In this document: positions 37,644 to 44,940 of the stretch, in pieces
Layout of the letters: every line of letters begins with the position of its first letter
Numbering within the stretch: position 1 is the first letter of the stretch
Origin: Lysinibacillus sp. PLM2
GTDB taxonomy: Bacteria; Bacillota; Bacilli; Bacillales_A; Planococcaceae
NCBI GenBank assembly: GCA_023168345.1
Contig: AP025689.1
Location: 1,982,001-2,046,000 of the forward strand
Length of the DNA stretch: 64,000 nt
Direction: 5' to 3'
Notes under the pieces: model-generated
Databases searched by the model: none
Seen by the model: only the letters and a program-made list of their open reading frames with translations
What the model was told of the DNA's origin: nothing
Program-made: the position numbers and the translations under genes

Positions 37644-37870
37644 TTATTCTACAACCTAATAGTAGAAAAAAAATAAAGCTACCAGCGTTGAATTTATTCA
37701 ATTCTCTTTAAAAGTTATTATAAAAATACTAAATTTAGCTTTAACATAAGAGAGAAGAATATTGTATGTTTCAATGTGTAGCAAACACACGAAGGAGACA
37801 TTTATATTCAACATTCCTTCGTGAATCCGTTGCAAGTTGCATAATGTGATAACTACTTCAGATTAATTGT
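37644..37870. other. Gene-free stretch with one strong hairpin
   Basis: The hairpin CACGAAGGA ... TCCTTCGTG spans 37788-37824. It has no T run, so it is not a clear terminator. No ORF with a ribosome site. It marks the border of the accessory segment. Confidence 0.45.
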
Positions 37871-37945
37871 CTTCATTTAAAACAAGTTGTGCCACACACT
37901 CAACATGTGTTGAATACATTTCACAGACACAATTCAAAATGCGAC
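37871..37945 (+). pseudogene. Echo of an rlmCD (rum-type) 3' end
   Basis: In plus-strand frame the DNA encodes QVVPHTQHV and then, after two extra bases (TT at 37910-37911), EYISQ. The intact rlmCD at 44928-46313 ends PHTVHVECISQ. At the DNA level the two share CATTTCACAG and a CATGT block. The fragment is opposite in orientation to rlmCD. It may be a relic attachment site or a fossil of another rum-type gene. Confidence 0.5.
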
Positions 37946-38331
37946 TATACCTACTTTAAGCAATGGGGCGGTAACTGCAAACCGCTCTTTATTATGTTAT
38001 CACTAAAAATGGATATTAACCTATCTAGTTATAGACCCCATCCAGTGCCGAATGATTGACTTTTACCTGTAAGAGTTTATGTCGCAGTCATCCTCTCCGT
38101 ATAAAAATTTCTCAAAATAACAAAACGTACAATCGATTTAAAATCGATGTCCTAAAATCTCCAATCCTAATAAAGAGAGATACCACCATTCTAAGAGGTA
38201 ATAACAATACATTCTTTCTCTCCACTTGCCTATAAAAAACTTTGATTGTACGTCAAAACAAAATTGGTTCTTACTGTTATTTATTTGGTCTTAGCTTGTT
38301 TTACACCCTGATGTTAAGAATTATTTTTAAT
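37946..38331. other. Gene-free left flank of the small HTH operon
   Basis: Contains a hairpin GCGGTAACTGCAAACCGC followed by TCTTTATT (37968-37993), a perfect 8-bp-arm palindrome ATCGATTT-A-AAATCGAT (38132-38148) that may be an operator, and, at its end, a candidate promoter. An ORF opens at 38242, but the real gene start is 38386. Confidence 0.5.
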
Positions 38332-38340
38332 CCTTATAAT
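38312..38340 (+). promoter_or_regulatory. Candidate sigma-A promoter of the small HTH operon
   Basis: -10 TATAAT at 38335-38340, with a weak -35 TGTTAA at 38312-38317 and 17-bp spacing. Confidence 0.5.
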
Positions 38341-38385
38341 GTGTTTGTCAGAAATAATTCGTTACAAACAGGAGGAGTTTTCACT

Positions 38386-38574
38386 ATGGATAAAGAGTTT
38401 TTGAATGTTCGAACTTTGGCTAGTTTGCTTGACATGAGTGAACAGACAGCTTACAAGCTATCTCGTGAGGGGGTCCCAGGACGAGTTAAAGTTGGAAAAT
38501 CAGTAAGATTTAACAAGGAGATTGTCATGAACTGGTTACAGAATGGAGGGGCTAGTGATGATAGTAAAGACTGA
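38386..38574 (+). CDS. Small helix-turn-helix protein 1 (excisionase/AlpA-like)
   Basis: A 62-residue protein behind AGGAGG (ATG 38386). Almost all of it is one MerR/excisionase-type HTH: FLNVRTLASLLDMSEQTAYK, then LSREGVPGRVKVGKSVRFNK and EIVMNWL. Such proteins act as recombination directionality factors or as small repressors on mobile elements. It overlaps the next gene by 17 bp, so the three small HTH genes form one tightly coupled operon. Confidence 0.85.
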   Translation: MDKEFLNVRTLASLLDMSEQTAYKLSREGVPGRVKVGKSVRFNKEIVMNWLQNGGASDDSKD

Positions 38575-38740
38575 TAATCTTTACAGTTTCTCACAGGCTG
38601 CTGTTATCCTAGGAATTAGTCCACAAAGGCTATTTGAACTTACAGCAGCCCCTGGAGTAGAGAAGGTAAGCCAAAATAACCGTATCTTCTTTACAAAAGA
38701 GAGCCTACGAAAATTAGTATTGCGAGGTGATGTTAAATGA
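38558..38740 (+). CDS. Small helix-turn-helix protein 2
   Basis: About 60 residues from ATG 38558 (GGAGGGG site inside gene 1). HTH: LYSFSQAAVILGISPQRLFE, then a wing with NNRIFFTKESLRKLV. Same general fold as its neighbour but clearly diverged. The stop codon overlaps the next start (ATGA), which points to translational coupling. Probably DNA binding; partner or target unknown. Confidence 0.78.
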   Translation: MIVKTDNLYSFSQAAVILGISPQRLFELTAAPGVEKVSQNNRIFFTKESLRKLVLRGDVK

Positions 38741-38973
38741 TTTCTGTGGAAGATGTGAGTAGGGTTCTAAATCACTTTAACATAGCGTTTACTGAAAGTG
38801 CAGTATTAGGCTACCTACAGCGTGAAGTATTGAAGAAAGCCCCACGTATTGATAAAGGCTACCATTCTCGCTTTTCCAAGTATAACTACAGCGTGCATAG
38901 AGAGTCTTTAGTGAAGTTCTTATTAGAACGTGGGGCAACAGAAAAAGAAATCCATTCAGTGTTATTAGCTTAG
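38737..38973 (+). CDS. Small helix-turn-helix-like protein 3
   Basis: 78 residues, coupled to gene 2 by ATGA. Sequence MISVEDVSRVLNHFNIAFTE, then SAVLGYLQREVLKKAPRIDK and SLVKFLLERGATEKEIHSVL. It has an HTH-like first half and a helical end. No named family. The IS21 element is inserted 13 bp after its stop codon, so the operon itself is intact, though any downstream partner is now separated. Confidence 0.72.
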   Translation: MISVEDVSRVLNHFNIAFTESAVLGYLQREVLKKAPRIDKGYHSRFSKYNYSVHRESLVKFLLERGATEKEIHSVLLA

Positions 38974-39095
38974 AAGTTTGCTCACTTGTATTTGATAAGC
39001 TAAAACTGAGCCACCATCGCAGTTGAAAAGTGAGCCACTTTTATATGAAAATAATCCTAACTTCATAGAGTTAGGAGCGTATAGAGGTGATTTCA

Positions 39096-40640
39096 TTGGA
39101 GAAGAAACAAAAAGTGCTACTTGCCTTTCATCAAGAAAGTAAGAGTCAACGTCAAATTGCGAAGGAGCTTGGAATTTCTCGTAATACTGTAAAAAAGTAT
39201 ATACAAGAGGATCTTGAAAAAAGAAGAAAAGATATTCGTGAATTACCTATTACAGATAATTATGTAACGCCTCCGTCGTATAAAAAACGCAAAGGAAATA
39301 AACGAGCTTTAACACCTACAGTGATGAAACGCATTCGGAAAATGTTAAAAGATAATGAATATAAACGGCAACATCAAATGCATAAGCAACAACTGAAAAT
39401 GATTGATATTCATGAAAAATTATTAGATGAAGGTTTTGAAATTAGTTATACCACTGTTAGAAACTTTGTGAATAGTGAGGAGAAACGTCAAAAAGAAGTC
39501 TTTATTCGTCAAAAGGCAACTGCTGGTCATGAGATTGAATTTGACTGGGGAGAAGTAAAATTAGTTATAGACCAATCCCTACGGTCTCTTTCAATGGCAG
39601 TCTTTACCCTACCATATAGTAATGATAGAATTGCATATTTATATGAATCTGAAACAATGGTGTGTGTTCAAGATGCTCATGTGAAATGTATTAACTATTT
39701 AGGCTTTGTACCAGAGGTTTTTACGTACGATAATATGCGGACAGTCGTAAAGAACTTTATTGGGACTGAACGAGAGATTACTGATGGTATGAAAAATCTA
39801 TCGATGCATTATCATTTTAAAATACGACTATGTGAACCAAGAAAAGGAAATCAGAAGGGGCATGTGGAGCGGAGTGTAGAATACATCCGTCGTAAGGCAT
39901 TTGCCCATCGAGATACGTTTGCAAGCTTAGAAGAAGCTCAGGCTTATCTAACAGAAATCATCATGAAATTAAACTCTCGTAAGCATTATAAGAAAAGACA
40001 AACGCATCATGAATTAATGCAAGAAGAACGTACAGCTAGGCAAGTAAGCGCAAATATTATTCCATTTGATGCCTCTGAGTTGTTTGAATTTAGAGTGGAC
40101 AAATATAGTACGATTACTTATAGACAAAATCGTTATTCTGTTCCTGAAGGACATGTTGGAGAATGGGTGAAAGTAAAAGCGAGTGCGGAAAAAATTCTTA
40201 TTTTTAGTGAAAATGCCTGTATCGCGACACATAAACGAAGTTGGCAGATCCATCAATGGATTATGGATATTTATCATTACTTACGTACATTTGAAAAGAA
40301 AAAAGGTGCATTGGCTCAAAGTGAATGTTTGAGTCAAGCACCAACAAAAATAAAAAATTTATACAAAGATTATTATATTGGAAATGAGCGAGATTTTCTA
40401 GAGTTACTTATTTATTTAAAAGAACATAACAATCTAGAAAAAGTCTTAGCAGCGATTGAACAACTTAAGAAGAACCCTATGGTTCAAATATCAACAGATA
40501 AGATTATTTTCTTAGCTAGTCAAGGCGAACACGTTCATAAAACTGTACATTCCAAAAATGAGGTCACCACCCAATCTCTCGAAAATCTTTCAGCCATTAC
40601 AGCATTATTTGAAACGAAAAAGACAGGGGTGCTTCATTAA
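39096..40640 (+). CDS. istA: IS21-family transposase IstA
   Basis: About 514 residues. N-terminal HTH KSQRQIAKELGISRNTVKKY. The DDE catalytic core has Asp in EIEFDWGEV (about 153), Asp in FTYDNMRTV (about 215) and Glu in QKGHVERSVE (about 261). The C-terminal beta-barrel domain carries YRQNRYSVPEGHVGEWV. TTG 39096 lies 8 nt after AGAGG; GTG 39087 is an alternative. It cuts and joins the element ends together with IstB. Stop and istB start overlap (TAATG). Confidence 0.95.
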   Translation: MEKKQKVLLAFHQESKSQRQIAKELGISRNTVKKYIQEDLEKRRKDIRELPITDNYVTPPSYKKRKGNKRALTPTVMKRIRKMLKDNEYKRQHQMHKQQLKMIDIHEKLLDEGFEISYTTVRNFVNSEEKRQKEVFIRQKATAGHEIEFDWGEVKLVIDQSLRSLSMAVFTLPYSNDRIAYLYESETMVCVQDAHVKCINYLGFVPEVFTYDNMRTVVKNFIGTEREITDGMKNLSMHYHFKIRLCEPRKGNQKGHVERSVEYIRRKAFAHRDTFASLEEAQAYLTEIIMKLNSRKHYKKRQTHHELMQEERTARQVSANIIPFDASELFEFRVDKYSTITYRQNRYSVPEGHVGEWVKVKASAEKILIFSENACIATHKRSWQIHQWIMDIYHYLRTFEKKKGALAQSECLSQAPTKIKNLYKDYYIGNERDFLELLIYLKEHNNLEKVLAAIEQLKKNPMVQISTDKIIFLASQGEHVHKTVHSKNEVTTQSLENLSAITALFETKKTGVLH

Positions 40641-41392
40641 TGGATAAGAGACAAGAAATGATTGAAATGTGTAAAGAACTTCGATTACCAAGTATTCGGG
40701 CATTTATTCAAGAAGATGATATGTGGAAACAACATCAGACAGCAGAGGATTTTTTATATCATGCACTGGTACAAGAGATGCAAGATCGAGAAGTACGAGC
40801 AAAAGCGAATCGGATTCGTTCAGCAAATTTCCCTGAAAAGAAACTATTAACTGAATTAGAGACTGAGAGATTACCGCAAAATGCGGCCTCTCGCCTCCCA
40901 CAATTAAAGAAATTAGATTTCATTCAAGAAAAACAAAATGTCCTATTAATTGGCTCACCTGGAACAGGTAAAACCCATATAGCAATAGGTTTAGGAATTG
41001 AAGCTTGTTTGTCAGGATATAAAGTATTTTTCACAACGGTATCATCTCTAGTAAACCAATTAAAAGAGAGCCGTTCTGAAAGAACGTTACGTTCATTTGA
41101 ACTGAAGTTTGAAAAATATGATTTAGTAATCATTGATGAATTAGGTTATATCTCCTTTGATAAAGAAGGAGCCGAGTTATTATTTACTCATCTTTCCCTT
41201 CGGGCAGGACGAGCATCCACCATCGTTACGAGTAATTTATCATTTGATCGATGGGAAGAAATATTTCATGATCCAGTTTTAACAGCAGCTTTAACAGATC
41301 GACTAACACATAGAGCCTATATGGTTGACATGGTCGGCCCATCTTATCGAATATTAGATACAAAAGAATGGCTAGAAAATAGTCAGCTTTAA
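40640..41392 (+). CDS. istB: IS21-family ATP-binding helper IstB
   Basis: 250-residue AAA+ ATPase related to DnaC/DnaA. Walker A GSPGTGKT (105-112), Walker B LVIIDE (162-167), arginine-rich TDRLTHRAY near the C-terminus. It selects target DNA and activates IstA. Translation is coupled to istA by the TAATG overlap. Confidence 0.95.
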   Translation: MDKRQEMIEMCKELRLPSIRAFIQEDDMWKQHQTAEDFLYHALVQEMQDREVRAKANRIRSANFPEKKLLTELETERLPQNAASRLPQLKKLDFIQEKQNVLLIGSPGTGKTHIAIGLGIEACLSGYKVFFTTVSSLVNQLKESRSERTLRSFELKFEKYDLVIIDELGYISFDKEGAELLFTHLSLRAGRASTIVTSNLSFDRWEEIFHDPVLTAALTDRLTHRAYMVDMVGPSYRILDTKEWLENSQL

Positions 41393-41465
41393 GTGGCTCA
41401 GTTTTTAATTAATAAATGGCTCAATTTTCACTTGCGAAATACACTCACTTCCTGCTGTTAATATA

Positions 41466-41504
41466 TGACCGCTCTTTATTTATCTATTAAAGAGCGGTTT
41501 TACA
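41466..41504 (+). terminator. Terminator-like hairpin
   Basis: Stem ACCGCTCTTTA / TAAAGAGCGGT followed by TTTAC. Before the IS insertion it lay about 35 bp after the small HTH operon and probably ended it. Confidence 0.65.
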
Positions 41505-41985
41505 TAAGTAAATTTAAGATTGGCTTCATCCGTGGTTATAACTAGGAGAACACGTTAAAAACTAGCCCGCTTAACCTGCGGTGGCTGTACCGTTAGACGG
41601 TGGCGGGGTAACCGCATAATTTTATTGTATTCCCTAGATTTATACCGTCGCAGAGCCTTTGGCTGGTGGCATGACAGAGTTATTTAGAATATGCGTGATA
41701 AAGCTGCACCTAGGCACGTTGAATGTCATGAAGATACCTCAGGATTAGTTCCTTAATATCGCCATCCCTCTTTATAGGGGGGTGGAATGTTTCCTCGAAT
41801 TAGTACATCATCTACAAAACATAAAACAACTAAAATAATTAGAAATGAAAAAAACACAGGGGCGAGGAACGAAGCCCCCGAAGTGAGCGAAAGCGAACGG
41901 AGAATAAGTTAATATTCAATTGAATATAGATGTTCGAAGGGAGCACCTGTGACTATCAATTCTTATCTACAATACATAAAAAATT
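41505..41985. ncRNA. Structured-looking non-coding region, candidate new RNA or element end
   Basis: About 480 bp with no convincing ORF on either strand but clearly higher GC than its surroundings and many short hairpins: CCGC-TTAACCT-GCGG, ACCGT-TAG-ACGGT, AGCC-TTT-GGCT, CCATCCC ... GGGGGGTGG (41763-41785), GGGGC ... GCCCC (about 41860-41878) and GC-GAAA-GC. I recognise no riboswitch, T-box, tmRNA, RNase P, 6S or SRP signature. It may be a structured RNA of the element, or an origin/att region. Strand unknown. Confidence 0.4.
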
Positions 41986-42028
41986 GTTGATATTTTCACT
42001 GAAAATGAACTGATTATTCAATAACATC

Positions 42029-42469
42029 CTATCGTTTTATTATCTCATTCACCGCCCAGCTTTGATGTTCATGAAATAAATATTCTATTGCTTGATATGG
42101 TTCAATCCATTTTAAAAAATGGTCTTCTTCTATTGGCTCACTTAATTTCTTACCCTTTTCACATAAATAAAAGTAACCCTGACTAAGATAATACTTGAAC
42201 TCATTTGTAGAATAAAAGTATCTCCGAGCACACCCAACAAATTGATTTATCTCAATTTCCATTCCCATTTCTTCAAGTGCTTCTCTTTTTAAACATTCTT
42301 CGTGTGTTTCATTATCTTCTATTCCACCACCTGGAAGAAAATACTTATCATCCTCTGTTTGTATAATCGCTATCTTATCTTTCTGACTATTGAACATCAA
42401 ACAATAAACGGCAGGCCTCAATATATATTCTTTACTCTCTTCTTTTTCTCCAAATGTGATAATTTCCAT
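42029..42469 (-). CDS. NUDIX hydrolase
   Basis: About 146 residues from ATG 42469 (GGAGG 11 nt upstream; the frame is open to 42487). A NUDIX box is present with all key residues: GGGIEDNETHEE followed by REALEEMGM, including the REUxEExGU core. These enzymes cleave nucleoside diphosphates linked to another moiety. Substrate unknown. It is cargo of the accessory segment and lies 38 bp downstream of the P-loop kinase gene on the same strand, so the two are probably co-transcribed. Confidence 0.88.
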   Translation of the reverse strand: MEIITFGEKEESKEYILRPAVYCLMFNSQKDKIAIIQTEDDKYFLPGGGIEDNETHEECLKREALEEMGMEIEINQFVGCARRYFYSTNEFKYYLSQGYFYLCEKGKKLSEPIEEDHFLKWIEPYQAIEYLFHEHQSWAVNEIIKR

Positions 42470-42507
42470 TATTCTACTTTCCTCCATCTAGTATTAGGGT
42501 TAATAGC

Positions 42508-43035
42508 TTACAATTTGATAAATTTATTAATCTCTGCGTTATCACTAAGAATTATCAACTTCTCATTGTATTGACTTAATATATCTAAAATTTCTTGCTT
42601 ACTTTCATTTTCAAAATAGGCATTCCACCTAAACATTTGCTTAAACATTTTGAAGGTTGGCTTATAATTTGCCTTTTCAATTCCAAGTTTTTGTAATATA
42701 AATCTCCTTATAATTCTAACAATCCTTATAGAATATTTCGTATCTAAAAATATTATTAAGTCGGCATTATCTAAACTTGGTGTTACCCATTTATGATGAA
42801 CACCTTCTATTATCCAAACATTTAAATTTACTATGTTATTCAAATATTCATCTCTTTCTTCATCACTTCTTCTAATATCTCTAATTTCATTTCCAGATCT
42901 CTCCCTTTTCCAAACAACATTGTCAAGTTCATAATGCTGGACTTTAGATTTAGTAGATAGAGTTCTTGCTAATGTTGTTTTTCCACTTCCTACTGAGCCT
43001 ATAATGTGTATCCTGTTTGGAAACCTTTTCTCCAT
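42508..43035 (-). CDS. P-loop kinase-like protein (FlaR/topology-modulation type)
   Basis: About 175 residues from ATG 43035. Walker A GSVGSGKTT, then ELDNVVWKRER and the DEERDEY/IIEGVHHKW region of the small AAA/adenylate-kinase-like group annotated as 'DNA topology modulation protein'. The LID-like arginine region is IRIVRIIRRFILQK. Probably a small-molecule or nucleotide kinase. Paired with the NUDIX gene, which suggests a nucleotide or antibiotic-modifying function, but this is inference. Confidence 0.78.
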   Translation of the reverse strand: MEKRFPNRIHIIGSVGSGKTTLARTLSTKSKVQHYELDNVVWKRERSGNEIRDIRRSDEERDEYLNNIVNLNVWIIEGVHHKWVTPSLDNADLIIFLDTKYSIRIVRIIRRFILQKLGIEKANYKPTFKMFKQMFRWNAYFENESKQEILDILSQYNEKLIILSDNAEINKFIKL

Positions 43036-43282
43036 TAAAACCACCACTTTTAATAGAATTATAAAGAGCACCTATTTATGTTCAAGTCTTCGTCTGTTTA
43101 AACGCTGGTATATTTATTTTATTCATTGACTTGTTTCTATCAAAAATATAAACTATGCATATTTTACCAAATTCTAAGACCTCGTTCTAAGAATATTTTA
43201 ATAACCATCTAAAAAATCTGAAAAATTATCACAACTAATCCCCCACATAGAACGATGGCTACGTTCGAGAGGGGCGATAAAT

Positions 43283-43435
43283 ATGAACATTAAAAGAGTT
43301 TTTACTGGCACAAACGACTTTAAGACGTTAGTAGTACAACAATTGGAGAAAGAAATTGAAAAGATTGTATCTGCCGCTTACAATGATAGACAAGTAGATA
43401 TAGTCGCCATTAATAATGGGGGGCGACAAAAATGA
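43283..43435 (+). CDS. Short leader ORF coupled to the serine recombinase
   Basis: 50 residues, MNIKRVFTGTNDFKTLVVQQ at the start, helical and charged in the middle. It ends NGGRQK, and its TGA overlaps the recombinase ATG (ATGA). A GAGGGG site precedes it. Small ORFs in this place are common on elements with large serine recombinases; function unknown. Confidence 0.72.
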   Translation: MNIKRVFTGTNDFKTLVVQQLEKEIEKIVSAAYNDRQVDIVAINNGGRQK

Positions 43436-44922
43436 AAGTAGCAGGGTACATTCGAGTTTCAACTAACAATGAGGGTCAAAAAGAGTCACCAGAAAATCAA
43501 AAGCAAATGATTTTAGACTACATCACAGAAAATCAATGTGACCTACATGACTTCTATACAGATGTCCAAACAGGCACTACAGACAATCGTGAGGGATTAA
43601 AAAGACTCATACAAGACGCTGAAAACAAGGAATTTGATGTAATTGTCGCTAAGGAGTTAAGCAGATTAGGACGTAATGTGGAATTACTCTATCAACTAAG
43701 GCGAGTAGCTGATAATATAGGAGTTCGATTAATTACTTTAGATGGCAAAGTTGATACACAGGACTTTTCAAAACAAGCTATGTTCGGTCTTTATGCTTGG
43801 ATTTATGAAAGTGAAAGTCAACGTATAAGCGACCGTATTAAGTCTGTATTTCACATGAAATATAAAAGCGGAAAATTCTTGGGTAGTGTTCCCCCATACG
43901 GATATGAACTGAAAGACAAAATGCTAATAATTAGAGATGATTATACCGTTAGTGTAGTTAAGGACATCTTTGAAAAATACCTTGAAGGTTGGGGACATGA
44001 CAAAATAGCTAGGTATCTAACTAATAGCGATATTCCAACACCTTCACAGGTTATAGGAAAAGCCAATGCAGGTCTTTATTGGCAGGGTTCTACTGTTAAG
44101 AAGATATTAAAGAACCCTCACTATGTAGGAGACCTTGTACAGGGCAGAGAGACCACTATGAACGTGACTAATAAGACACGTAAAGTAAACTACCAAAGCG
44201 AATGGATAACCATTTCTGACGCTCACGAGCCTATCATACCAAGAGATGTGTTTGAACAAGTACAAAGCCTACTAGAGCAAAAAGCTAAAAGAGGTCGGGG
44301 CGGTACTAGAAAGAAAAAACATCTCTTTACCAATATCGCTTATTGTTCTGACTGTGGTAAATCCATGCACTATAGAATAAATCGAAAGGGTTATATTTGT
44401 GGCTCTTATGCAAAACATGGTAAGAAAGCCTGTTCTAGTCATGTGATTAAAGAGCAACTGTTGAAAGAAATAATCCTTGATGATTTAAAAAAGATGGCTG
44501 ATGACTTAGAACATCCTAACTTAGAAAGCAAGATTGAGAAGAAAGTAAAAGCCACCGCAAAACAGAATGAGTCAAGATTACAGTCCATTGAGAAACAAGT
44601 CCAAAGACAGAAAGAGTTAAAGCATAATGCTTTACAGAAGTTTATTTCTGAGGATATTTCAAAACAGGACTATGATGACTTTGTTAATATTGTACAGGAA
44701 AAATTGCAGCAATTAGAACTTGAAAAAGCAGAGATTAAGAAAGCTATTTTCGAGAAACAAGCAGCTATTAAAATCTCCGCTATCTTAGAACAGCTAAAAG
44801 CTTTTTTAAACTTCAATACTTTAACCACCGAGATGTTATTACGTTTTGTTGAAAAGATTGAAGTAACTGAAAGTAAAAATGTTAAGATTTACTACAAGTT
44901 TGCACAGGTTGAGGGGTTATAA
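43432..44922 (+). CDS. Large serine recombinase (site-specific integrase)
   Basis: 496 residues. The catalytic domain begins VAGYIRVSTNNEGQ with nucleophile Ser10 and includes ELSRLGRN. The recombinase domain is around 160-290 (PPYGYELK ... GHDKIARYLTN ... WQGSTVKKILKNPHYVGD). The zinc ribbon is CSDCGKSMHY ... CGSY ... CSSH, followed by a coiled coil (about 360-450). All expected parts are present, so it should be functional and is probably the enzyme that moved this segment to the rlmCD 3' end. ATG overlaps the leader ORF stop. Confidence 0.95.
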   Translation: MKVAGYIRVSTNNEGQKESPENQKQMILDYITENQCDLHDFYTDVQTGTTDNREGLKRLIQDAENKEFDVIVAKELSRLGRNVELLYQLRRVADNIGVRLITLDGKVDTQDFSKQAMFGLYAWIYESESQRISDRIKSVFHMKYKSGKFLGSVPPYGYELKDKMLIIRDDYTVSVVKDIFEKYLEGWGHDKIARYLTNSDIPTPSQVIGKANAGLYWQGSTVKKILKNPHYVGDLVQGRETTMNVTNKTRKVNYQSEWITISDAHEPIIPRDVFEQVQSLLEQKAKRGRGGTRKKKHLFTNIAYCSDCGKSMHYRINRKGYICGSYAKHGKKACSSHVIKEQLLKEIILDDLKKMADDLEHPNLESKIEKKVKATAKQNESRLQSIEKQVQRQKELKHNALQKFISEDISKQDYDDFVNIVQEKLQQLELEKAEIKKAIFEKQAAIKISAILEQLKAFLNFNTLTTEMLLRFVEKIEVTESKNVKIYYKFAQVEGL

Positions 44923-44940
44923 TCCCCTCAATCATTTTTT
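44911..44940 (+). terminator. Terminator of the recombinase operon
   Basis: Stem GAGGGG / CCCCTC with loop TTATAAT, followed by T6. It lies in the few bases between the recombinase and rlmCD. Confidence 0.75.

Larger units (their letters stand above)
38987..41443 (+). mobile_element. IS21-family insertion sequence, complete copy
   Basis: 2457 bp. Ends TGTATTTGATAAGC ... and, read inward from the right, TGTATTTCGCAAGTG, each followed by repeated TGAGCC blocks (multiple terminal repeats typical of IS21). Flanked by a 6-bp target duplication CTCACT (38981-38986 and 41444-41449). Encodes istA and istB with overlapping stop/start. Both genes are intact, so it is probably active. Confidence 0.93.

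Noticed and set aside
38242-38385. Extended N-terminus for the first small HTH protein
   Set aside because: The extra 48 codons precede a strong AGGAGG-ATG start at 38386 and overlap a plausible promoter.
38981-41449. Idea that the IS insertion disrupts the small HTH operon
   Set aside because: The insertion starts 13 bp after the stop of the third gene, and all three frames are complete.
41540-41640. Possible T-box or other amino-acid riboswitch (GGTGGCGGGGTAACCGC)
   Set aside because: It recalls the T-box AGGGTGGNACCGCG element, but the spacing, the specifier stem and a downstream gene with terminator/antiterminator are missing.
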